A DNA stretch of 5,477 nt, from NCBI GenBank assembly GCA_034678415.1, contig JAXDBV010000300.1:1-5477 (forward strand), in the 5' to 3' direction. The DNA comes from JAXDBV01 sp034678415. GTDB taxonomy: Bacteria > Bacteroidota > Bacteroidia > Bacteroidales > VadinHA17. The notes under the pieces were generated by a model, which ran no database searches, was not told the DNA's origin, and worked only from the letters and a program-made list of their open reading frames with translations. Shown one piece after another: positions 1-5,477 of the stretch. The number at the start of each line of letters is the position of its first letter. Positions within the stretch are counted from its first letter, which is position 1. Position numbers and translations under genes: made by a program.

Positions 1-680
1 TGGCTGAACTGGTCTCCGCGGCAGGTTACGACTGGGTTTTTATTGACGGTGAGCACTCCGCACTCGGATTCAGGGATATCCAGCTCATGCTCCAAAGCCT
101 GTCCCCTTCCTGTTCAGGGGTGGTAAGGGTGCCGCTGCTGGATGAGATATGGATCAAAAAGGTGCTCGACATGGGTGCCGAGGGCATCATTGTGCCCCAG
201 GTGCAGACGGCTGAGGAAGCCAGGCGTGTGGTGGAGCTCTGCACGTACCCGCACCGCGGCACACGCAGTGTGGGCGTCGCCAGAGCAAATGACTACGGGC
301 TGTCATTCGGAGAATACGTGCGTGAGGCCAACAACAGGCACGTGATCATCTTACAACTGGAACATGTGAAAGCGTTCAGCAATATTGACAGCATCCTGGA
401 GGTGGAAGGGTATGATGCCATCTTTATCGGCCCTTACGATTATTCAGCCAGTGCCGGGAGAACAGGGAAGGTGGATGATCCGGAGATACAAGAACAGATC
501 GCGCGGGTGCGCGAAAAATGTTTCCGTAAAAAGACACCCATGGGTATATTCGGGATAAACGCTGCGGCGGTAAAACCATATATCTGCCAGGGATATACCC
601 TTATTGCCTGCAGTACCGATACCTTGCTGTTCAAGGATGCCGTGCTGGATTGCCTTGACATGTTGAGAAGGAAGGATTAG
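1..680 (+). CDS. HpcH/HpaI-family class II aldolase, 3' part (5' end outside window)
   Basis: The reading frame is open from base 3 to the TAG at 678-680, giving 225 visible residues. HpaI, GarL and YfaU are about 255-267 residues long, so roughly the first 25-35 are missing. The family cleaves 2-keto-4-hydroxy acids to pyruvate plus an aldehyde in the cytoplasm, using a divalent metal. Key residues are visible by comparison with HpaI: IDGEH with the catalytic His (54-56), the VVRVP Arg that binds substrate (126-128), an Asp 14 residues later (168-170), and the metal ligands Glu in LQLEH (360-362) and Asp in IGPYD (438-440), which sit the same 26 residues apart as in HpaI. The C-terminal ACSTDTLLF stretch matches the family's GVDTTLL-type end. 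All catalytic positions are intact, so the enzyme should be active. The substrate cannot be fixed from this part: hydroxy-oxo-heptanedioate, keto-deoxy-glucarate and keto-deoxy-rhamnonate aldolases all look alike here. The ATG at 87 is internal and is not the start. Confidence 0.9.
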   Translation, partial: AELVSAAGYDWVFIDGEHSALGFRDIQLMLQSLSPSCSGVVRVPLLDEIWIKKVLDMGAEGIIVPQVQTAEEARRVVELCTYPHRGTRSVGVARANDYGLSFGEYVREANNRHVIILQLEHVKAFSNIDSILEVEGYDAIFIGPYDYSASAGRTGKVDDPEIQEQIARVREKCFRKKTPMGIFGINAAAVKPYICQGYTLIACSTDTLLFKDAVLDCLDMLRRKD

Positions 681-740
681 TGATAATCAATGACTTCTCC
701 GTTGGATCCCTTCGTAATCACCGGCCATGCTTCACACCGT

Positions 741-1934
741 TCAATCGATCACTCCCGATCCGACCAGTTCATCCCCGGTATACCATGCCGCGTACTGTCC
801 GCTGGTGATCCCCCGCTGTTTTCTTTCGAAAATGCAATGAGCCCCTTCAGGGACGAAGAAAATATTTGCCTGTTGCAGGGGCTGACGGTAACGGATTCTT
901 ACACAGCAGGATAAGGGTCGGGGATCGGCCACTGCCACGTCAGGTCTTACCCAGTGAATGTCTTTCTTCTTGATGAACAGTCCCCTGCGGTATAATCCCG
1001 GGTGATCCTGTCCCTGTCCCACATACACGATATTGGTTTTCACGTCTGTGGCAATCACGAACAGGGGTTCTTTCATTCCGCCCACGTTAAGTCCTTTTCT
1101 CTGCCCGATGGTAAAGAAATGGGCGCCGTTATGTTCTCCTACCGCCCGGCCCATCTGAGGCTCATAAGAATAAGGGGTACTCAACATCTCGAACGTGCCG
1201 TTATTGATGATACGCCTGATATCCCTTGCCGTTTGTCGCAGATATAAATCGCTGTCGGCAGGTATCTCGACGATAGAACCCTGTTTCGGTTCCAGCTTCT
1301 GCTGCAGGAAGAGGGGCAGGTTGACCTTTCCAACGAAGCATATGCCCTGCGAGTCTTTTTTCTGTGCTGTAGGCAGCCGCTGTTCACCGGCGATACGGCG
1401 CACGTCGGACTTGAACAGGTCGCCTAACGGAAACAGTGAACGACTCAGCTGTTGCTGTGACAACTGGCAGAGGAAATAACTCTGGTCCTTGGCCGAATCA
1501 ACACCGGCCAGCAGACGGTATACCGGCATGCCATCCTTCTCAAACATCTCCTTCCGGCAATAGTGACCGGTGGCAACCATTTCCCCGCCCAGGTTTTCAG
1601 CTACCTTCATAAACAGGTCAAACTTGATTTCCCTGTTGCAGAGCACATCGGGATTGGGGGTACGACCCTGTCGGTATTCCCTGAACATATAATCAACCAC
1701 CCGTTCACGGTAGGGCTCGCTGAGATCAATAGAATGGACCGGTATGTCAAGCCTGTGAGCAACCAGCTGCGCGATAAGCAAATCCTCTTCCCACGGACAG
1801 CTGCCCGACAGGGTGCCTGTGGTTTCATGCCAGTTGATCATAAACAAACCTGTCACCTCGTGACCTGCTTTTTTCAGCAGGTAGGCGGCCACACTGGAAT
1901 CAACACCTCCCGATAAACCCACGACAACCTTCAT
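741..1934 (-). CDS. mnmA: tRNA-specific 2-thiouridylase MnmA
   Basis: This 397-residue cytoplasmic enzyme makes 2-thiouridine at wobble U34 of Lys, Glu and Gln tRNAs, using ATP to adenylate the uridine and then transferring persulfide sulfur. The N-terminal PP-loop motif SGGVDSS is at residues 8-14. The catalytic Cys is C99 in TPNPDVLCNREIKF with the nearby Asp D96, and the second, persulfide-bearing Cys is C199 in DSQGICFVG. ATGHY (121-125), KDQSYFL (149-155), FTIGQRKGL (274-282) and GQGQDHPGLY (306-315) are also family landmarks. The protein is somewhat longer than E. coli MnmA, mainly because of an extra segment at about 222-265 before GEHNGAHFF; Bacteroidota MnmA proteins commonly differ here. 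The first ATG is chosen because MKVVVGLSGGVDSS begins as the family does and a TAnnTTTG promoter element lies just upstream. The gene appears to be monocistronic and converges on the aldolase gene. Confidence 0.97.
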   Translation of the reverse strand: MKVVVGLSGGVDSSVAAYLLKKAGHEVTGLFMINWHETTGTLSGSCPWEEDLLIAQLVAHRLDIPVHSIDLSEPYRERVVDYMFREYRQGRTPNPDVLCNREIKFDLFMKVAENLGGEMVATGHYCRKEMFEKDGMPVYRLLAGVDSAKDQSYFLCQLSQQQLSRSLFPLGDLFKSDVRRIAGEQRLPTAQKKDSQGICFVGKVNLPLFLQQKLEPKQGSIVEIPADSDLYLRQTARDIRRIINNGTFEMLSTPYSYEPQMGRAVGEHNGAHFFTIGQRKGLNVGGMKEPLFVIATDVKTNIVYVGQGQDHPGLYRRGLFIKKKDIHWVRPDVAVADPRPLSCCVRIRYRQPLQQANIFFVPEGAHCIFERKQRGITSGQYAAWYTGDELVGSGVID

Positions 1935-2383
1935 GATACGGTTTTATGAATGAACAAAGGTAGGAAATTGTGGCGATTGTGAAGAGAAGAGAAGGACAAC
2001 GCCAGACAGTAAGGATCACAATCCGACATTTGTCTCTGAAAAGTTTCCATCATGTTTCCGTTTGCCTGAAAGAGCAACAGGGGGAGAAGAGATGTCAGGA
2101 CGCTCATCGAACTACCGGTGTTTTATGTTCCTGACCGGTGATGAGGCTGGCGCTGCCCGTTATCGTTGCAGGAACAGCCATAACCGTCGGCATGAACTGG
2201 GATTTTGCTGTATACGGGTGATATGCAAACCGGAAAACAGTGTGGTTCTGTCATACATGCGTTGTGCATGTTTCAGGAGAGATGTTCAAGCCTCAGAGGG
2301 TAAATTTTACGATTGATGATCATTGGATAGAAGGCGATCCGGAAAGGCGGTTGAGGAGATCCTGAAAGGAAAATGTAACCCGA
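1935..2383. other. 449-base gap with no convincing gene; possible gene relic
   Basis: This gap lies between the 5' end of mnmA and the 3' end of the lipoprotein gene. Besides the mnmA promoter it holds several short + strand open stretches. In one frame, 2141-2218 would encode a 26-residue hydrophobic peptide starting MRLALPVIVAG and stopping at TGA 2219-2221. The same frame reopens at 2222-2362 with segments such as VWFCHTCVVHV and VNFTIDDHWIEGDPE, then stops at 2363. A neighbouring frame then reads AVEEILKGKCNPIILHP (2347-2397), running into the antisense of the lipoprotein gene. This could be a decayed small gene with one stop and one frameshift, or chance. The gap also has ACCGGTG twice, 20 bases apart (2114-2120 and 2134-2140), and a six-base-pair hairpin ACATGC-GTTGT-GCATGT (2255-2271) without a T run. 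No RNA gene is recognised. Confidence 0.45.
1955..1962 (-). promoter_or_regulatory. Bacteroidota-type -7 promoter element for mnmA
   Basis: On the - strand these bases read TACCTTTG, an exact match to the Bacteroidota sigma-ABfr -7 consensus TAnnTTTG. The element ends 20 bases before the mnmA ATG, so transcription would start roughly 10-15 bases before the start codon and leave a very short leader. No clear TTTG appears 19-21 bases further upstream; the C/T-rich stretch there reads TTCTCTTC, so the -33 half is weak or absent. The leader has no good Shine-Dalgarno sequence, which is normal for this phylum. An eight-base match with two free positions can arise by chance, but the position relative to the gene favours a real promoter. 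Confidence 0.5.
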
Positions 2384-3406
2384 TTATTCTTCATCCATCT
2401 TCTCGAAATATTCAAACGCATCGGCTCCTTCAAGGTAAATACCGTCAAACCCGGTCTGTAATATCCTGTCCACATATGAATCCTCGTTACCGAAAATGAC
2501 TTCCTGCCATTCCGGTGACCAGTACTCCACGGAGTAACTCCCAGGCGCGTCGGGGTTCTCTTCCCCGAGCCAGTCGGGCGGGCTGCTACTCCACCCGGCT
2601 TGCCAGTAATACCTGTCGTTTTCCGCCGCTCCTATAGGCAGACAGGCCAGCACCAGCCGCTTGTTCCCGCAGGCTTTTATCTTCAGCGCCTGGACCTCGG
2701 AATAGCTGAACGGCTCGTCATGGAAATACAGGCTGGTGATGAGGAGATCAAAGTCTGTTCCCAGGATGCTCTCAATAAAATTGCCTTTGGACGACCACAG
2801 GATACCCGGATCGCGGATATATACATAGTTCTTCACCAGCAGAAGGGAATCGATATCATCATGGTTACCATTATTCGGATCGGAGGGATATGGAGGTATC
2901 CTGTCCAGCTCAAATGTGGGTGAGGCGGAAGAGATGAATGAATAGTAACTATTGGTAAGATAGGACTGGTCGATATTTTCCTTCGTCGAACAAAAGTCGG
3001 TAACGAGGATAACCTTCTTATAGATCATTGCCTTCTGCAGGAAAAAGATGATGTTCTCGTACACCCAGGGAGGGGTTAACAAGTCCATGCCATGATAGCC
3101 GTAGAACAGGCGGTCTCGTCCCAGTCCGTTGATGGTTCCCAGGAATTCCGTATCAGGGTACCCGCCCAGCTTAAAATTCAGGGTTGTGAGCATCTCACCG
3201 TTCTGAGGAACGACAACGAATTTTTTTTCTGTTTCCCGTGCGTCGTTGCTCACCGCCATGATAAGATCCTTCATATCCTGCTTGTAATCCCGTTTATAAT
3301 CAGGGCTGTCAGGTTGGGTATCTTCACATCCTGAAAAGAAGATGATCATGGCCATGCATGAAAGTAACATGCTGGTTTTAAAGGTGATACTCATGGAGGT
3401 TGTCAT
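2384..3406 (-). CDS. Lipoprotein, MJ1477/TM1410-like putative glycoside hydrolase (GH114-related)
   Basis: The 340-residue protein begins with a lipoprotein signal peptide: a hydrophobic run at about 11-24 and lipobox F-S-G-C with the lipidated Cys at 27, followed by acidic and polar residues (E28, D29). It is therefore exported and membrane-anchored. The mature part resembles the MJ1477/TM1410 family, a TIM-barrel fold related to GH114 endo-alpha-1,4-polygalactosaminidases and once misnamed cysteinyl-tRNA synthetase-related. Visible landmarks are VTDFCSTKENID (135-146), a FELDRIP segment (165-171), CLPIGAAENDRYYW (255-268), PPDWLGEENPDAPGSYSVEYW (276-296) and FDGIYLEGADAFEYFE (320-335). As I recall the family, the last motif usually has YLD; here it is YLE (E326). 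Length fits one complete domain. Two ATGs (3406 and 3394) are possible starts and both keep the signal peptide. The gene lies 32 bases after gpr on the same strand. Fold assignment is fairly sure; enzymatic activity and substrate are unproven. Confidence 0.82.
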   Translation of the reverse strand: MTTSMSITFKTSMLLSCMAMIIFFSGCEDTQPDSPDYKRDYKQDMKDLIMAVSNDARETEKKFVVVPQNGEMLTTLNFKLGGYPDTEFLGTINGLGRDRLFYGYHGMDLLTPPWVYENIIFFLQKAMIYKKVILVTDFCSTKENIDQSYLTNSYYSFISSASPTFELDRIPPYPSDPNNGNHDDIDSLLLVKNYVYIRDPGILWSSKGNFIESILGTDFDLLITSLYFHDEPFSYSEVQALKIKACGNKRLVLACLPIGAAENDRYYWQAGWSSSPPDWLGEENPDAPGSYSVEYWSPEWQEVIFGNEDSYVDRILQTGFDGIYLEGADAFEYFEKMDEE

Positions 3407-3438
3407 TAAAAGACGAATGTGGAATAAATAATTATACG

Positions 3439-4437
3439 TTAACTTGACAGTATTTGTTCCAGGATGTTCAATTCTTCTTCTTCAAAGAAGAGGTTTTTCA
3501 GGGCGTTGATATTCTCGCGCAGTTGTTCCACGCTGCTGGCGCCGACGAGCACCGATGTCACCCGTTGGTCTTTCAGGAGCCATGCCAGCGCCATCTGCGC
3601 CAGGGTCTGTCCTCTTATTTTTGCCACACGATTGAGTTTCCTGATCTTCTGCATGAGTTCAGGGGTGATATCCTTTTTCCTCATGAATCCATGGCGTTTG
3701 GAGGCTCTTGATCCGGCAGGTATTCCTTTCATGTAGCGATCGGTAAGCAAGCCCTGGGCCAGGGGTGAGAACGCGATGCATCCCACACCATCCTTGTCGA
3801 GGACGGTCAGCAATCCCTCTTCCGGCTTGCGTACCAGCATGGAGTATTTCATCTGGTGTATAAGGCAGGGGGTACCCATTTTTCGGAGTACCTGTACTGC
3901 TTCCCGTGTACGTTCAGCATTATAGTTCGAGATACCGGCATAGAGGGCTTTCCCTTGTTTGACCGCTGATGCAAGTGCATCCATGGTCTCTTCCAGGGGG
4001 GTGTCGGGGTCGGGGCGATGGGAATAGAAAATATCAACATAGTCGAGCTTCAGCCGTCTTAGGCTCTGGTCGAGGCTGGCCAGGAGGTATTTCCTTGAGC
4101 CGTGATCACCGTAAGGCCCTGGCCACATGGTATAGCCTGCCTTGGTGGAGATGATCATTTCGTCCCTGTGAAGGGCCAGGTCCGTTTTCAGGATCCTTCC
4201 GAAGTTGGTCTCTGCTGATCCCGGAGGCGGACCGTAATTGTTTGCCAGGTCGAAGTGGGTAATGCCTGAATCAAAGGCGAAGCGAATGATATGACGCTGT
4301 GTGGTGAACGTGTCAACGTTGCCGAAGTTATGCCACAACCCGAGCGAAATGGCAGGCAACAGCACACCGCTGCGCCCGCAACGGTTGTACTTCATCGATG
4401 CGTAACGGTCTTCCGGTAGTTCCATTTTAACGAACAT
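3439..4437 (-). CDS. gpr: L-glyceraldehyde 3-phosphate reductase-type aldo-keto reductase
   Basis: The 332-residue protein is close along its whole length to E. coli YghZ/Gpr (AKR14, 346 residues), an NADPH-dependent reductase that acts on L-glyceraldehyde 3-phosphate and also on methylglyoxal. Shared blocks include SLGLWHNFG (31-39), THFDLANNYGPPPGSAE (60-76), ISTKAGY.MWPGPYG (96-110), GSRKYLLASLDQSL (113-126), DYVDIFYSHR (132-141), GVGCIAFSPLAQGLLT (217-232) and MALAWLLKD.RVTSVLVGAS (282-301). The aldo-keto reductase catalytic tetrad is complete: D63, Y68, K99 and H140. The C terminus ends about a dozen residues short of the E. coli protein and is otherwise unremarkable. The first ATG is used; the ATG four codons in (4423-4425) aligns about equally well with the E. 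coli N terminus. A cytoplasmic detoxification role is likely. It may be cotranscribed with the lipoprotein gene 32 bases downstream. Voltage-gated potassium channel beta-subunit names sometimes given to this family should not be used. Confidence 0.93.
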   Translation of the reverse strand: MFVKMELPEDRYASMKYNRCGRSGVLLPAISLGLWHNFGNVDTFTTQRHIIRFAFDSGITHFDLANNYGPPPGSAETNFGRILKTDLALHRDEMIISTKAGYTMWPGPYGDHGSRKYLLASLDQSLRRLKLDYVDIFYSHRPDPDTPLEETMDALASAVKQGKALYAGISNYNAERTREAVQVLRKMGTPCLIHQMKYSMLVRKPEEGLLTVLDKDGVGCIAFSPLAQGLLTDRYMKGIPAGSRASKRHGFMRKKDITPELMQKIRKLNRVAKIRGQTLAQMALAWLLKDQRVTSVLVGASSVEQLRENINALKNLFFEEEELNILEQILSS

Positions 4438-4544
4438 TGCTTTCTGCCAAAATAAAGAATATTTCGGGTTGTTGATAGATTATTCCCCGTAATTTGCCTA
4501 TATGATGTATTTTTATTGAGCAAAAAAGGGAGCGGTTGTATATC
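4438..4544. promoter_or_regulatory. Divergent intergenic region of gpr and the helicase gene
   Basis: This A/T-rich 107-base spacer must hold the start signals for both flanking genes unless they are read from further away. On the + strand TATTTTTA (4508-4515) matches seven of eight positions of the Bacteroidota -7 consensus TAnnTTTG, and TAATTTG (4490-4496), with TTG at 4469-4471, is a weaker alternative. On the - strand, TTATTTTG just before gpr (within about 4447-4458) also matches seven of eight. None has a convincing -33 partner, so individual promoters are not assigned. A purine-rich AAGGGAG (4526-4532) lies about 12 bases before the helicase ATG, too far for a standard ribosome binding site. 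Confidence 0.4.
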
Positions 4545-5477
4545 ATGGCACCAGTGATCATATACCAGGCATCAGCAGGATCGGGAAAGACATACCGGCT
4601 GGCCTTCGACTGCCTGCGGCTCCTGTTCCGCAATCCCTTAACCTACAGACATATACTGGCAGTGACCTTTACCCATAAGGCCACCGCCGAGATGAAATCA
4701 CGGATCATCGGTGAGCTGAACAAACTGGCCACGAAGAAGGAATCAGATTTCCGTGATCCCCTCTGCCGTGAATTTAACCTGTTGCCGGAAGAGGTGAATG
4801 AACGGGCACAAAAAATACTGATGCTGATACTGCACGATTATGGCCGTTTCTCGGTATGGACCATCGACAGCTTTTTTCAGCGCGTGATACAGAATTTTGC
4901 CAGGGAGATGGGATTGTCTTCCGGGTTTATGGTTGAGTTGAATAATGACCGTGTGCTGGATGAAGCGATTGTACATCTGATGCTGGAAGCGGGGACCAAC
5001 AAAACGCTCAGGAGATGGCTGGTACAGTATGCTGAAGCCCTCATGAGGGAAGGCAAGTCGTGGAAGATGACGCGGCAGATTAAAAGCCTAGGTATGCAGC
5101 TCTTCAGGGAACAGTTCCAGGCAAATGACCAGCGGTTGTTCGAGCAACTGAACAATGACGCATTCATCACCGACTACCATGATAACCTGATGGCCATACA
5201 AAACAAATTTTACACCCGTCTCAGAAAAGCAGGGGAGGAAGCGATAACACTGATGCAGCGTTTCTCTCTCGATCCGGATGATTTCAGGAACAGGTCACGT
5301 GGGCTGGGTTGTTACCTTTTTAAACTCTTCCAAGGGGTCATCCCTGACACCTGGAATATCCTTGAGCGGTCGGCTGATAAGCCCGAAGAATGGACCGCAC
5401 GGACATCGGCGAAAAAGGAGGATATCATGAAAGCTTACGAGGGAGGGATGAATGATCTTGTTAAGGATCTGCTGGAT
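4545..5477 (+). CDS. UvrD/RecB (AddA)-like superfamily 1 helicase, N-terminal part (3' end outside window)
   Basis: The reading frame runs open from ATG 4545 to the right edge, giving 311 residues; full-length Bacteroidota relatives are about 1,000 or more. The first residues hold the nucleotide-binding Walker A motif ASAGSGKTY (9-17, Lys15), then motif Ia as AVTFTHKATAEMK (39-51) and motif Ib as WTIDSFFQRV (105-114). TIDSFFQ is typical of AddA/RecB-like exonuclease helicases rather than plain UvrD or Rep. Residues about 115-311 are the start of the large helical insertion domain; motif II (DEFQD-type) has not yet been reached. The likely job is unwinding and processing DNA double-strand breaks with a partner nuclease, often encoded next door, which would lie to the right. 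Motif Ia has His44 where Asn is usual (TNKA). The frame is open upstream only to 4506, with no other ATG, so this start is secure. Without the C-terminal half, a fused nuclease domain cannot be assessed. Confidence 0.93.
   Translation, partial: MAPVIIYQASAGSGKTYRLAFDCLRLLFRNPLTYRHILAVTFTHKATAEMKSRIIGELNKLATKKESDFRDPLCREFNLLPEEVNERAQKILMLILHDYGRFSVWTIDSFFQRVIQNFAREMGLSSGFMVELNNDRVLDEAIVHLMLEAGTNKTLRRWLVQYAEALMREGKSWKMTRQIKSLGMQLFREQFQANDQRLFEQLNNDAFITDYHDNLMAIQNKFYTRLRKAGEEAITLMQRFSLDPDDFRNRSRGLGCYLFKLFQGVIPDTWNILERSADKPEEWTARTSAKKEDIMKAYEGGMNDLVKDLLD

Noticed and set aside
681..740. Possible bidirectional terminator between the convergent aldolase and mnmA genes
   Set aside because: No inverted repeat with a T run is visible; only the short palindrome GGATCC is present.
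690..914. 74-residue + strand open frame after the aldolase
   Set aside because: Most of it is antisense to the 3' end of mnmA and it shows no family features.
1563..1916. 117-residue + strand open frame
   Set aside because: It lies wholly antisense to mnmA, whose catalytic motifs fix the coding strand.
2255..2271. ACATGC-GTTGT-GCATGT hairpin as a terminator
   Set aside because: It has only six base pairs, is not G/C-rich, has no T run on either side, and is not placed just after a gene.
2275..2284. AGGAG followed by ATG as a ribosome binding site for a 27-codon peptide at 2282-2365
   Set aside because: The spacing of two bases is too short for a working site, and Bacteroidota rarely depend on this signal.
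2062..2316. 84-residue + strand open frame in the gap
   Set aside because: It is Cys- and Arg-rich with no recognisable motif, no hydrophobic pattern and no good start signal, and it overlaps other equally plausible short frames. It looks like a chance open frame.
4743..5170. Two overlapping - strand open frames
   Set aside because: They are antisense to the helicase gene, which has clear motifs in its own frame.

Overview
The window looks like ordinary chromosomal DNA of a member of the Bacteroidota, probably a Bacteroidales-like or environmental lineage. This rests on three things: MnmA has the sequence style of that phylum, including an extended segment before its GEHNGAHFFTIGQRKG block; a TAnnTTTG-type -7 promoter element lies just before mnmA; and the RecB/AddA-like helicase start is of the kind common there. 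The species cannot be named from the sequence. G+C is about half by eye, and there are no insertion sequences, CRISPR repeats, rRNA or tRNA genes.

Layout from left to right. (1) The 3' part of an HpcH/HpaI-family class II aldolase on the + strand is cut by the left edge and ends at 680. (2) mnmA, the tRNA 2-thiouridylase, lies on the - strand at 741-1934 and converges on the aldolase across a 60-base spacer with no visible terminator. (3) A gap at 1935-2383 has no convincing gene. It holds the mnmA promoter, short open stretches that may be the remains of a small gene, a spaced ACCGGTG repeat and a small hairpin. (4) On the - strand, an aldo-keto reductase of the L-glyceraldehyde 3-phosphate reductase type (gpr/yghZ, 4437-3439) is followed 32 bases later by a lipoprotein of the MJ1477/TM1410 (GH114-like) putative glycoside hydrolase family (3406-2384). 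The two could share a transcript. (5) A 107-base divergent spacer separates gpr from a + strand UvrD/RecB-like helicase (4545 to the right edge), of which only the N-terminal 311 residues are present.

The genes do not form an obvious single pathway. They are tRNA modification, carbonyl reduction/detoxification, a surface or periplasmic carbohydrate-related lipoprotein, a carbon-carbon lyase and DNA repair. No new biological system is supported. The most useful leads are the possible relic gene in the gap, the Glu in place of an expected Asp in the lipoprotein's C-terminal motif, and the gpr-lipoprotein pairing.
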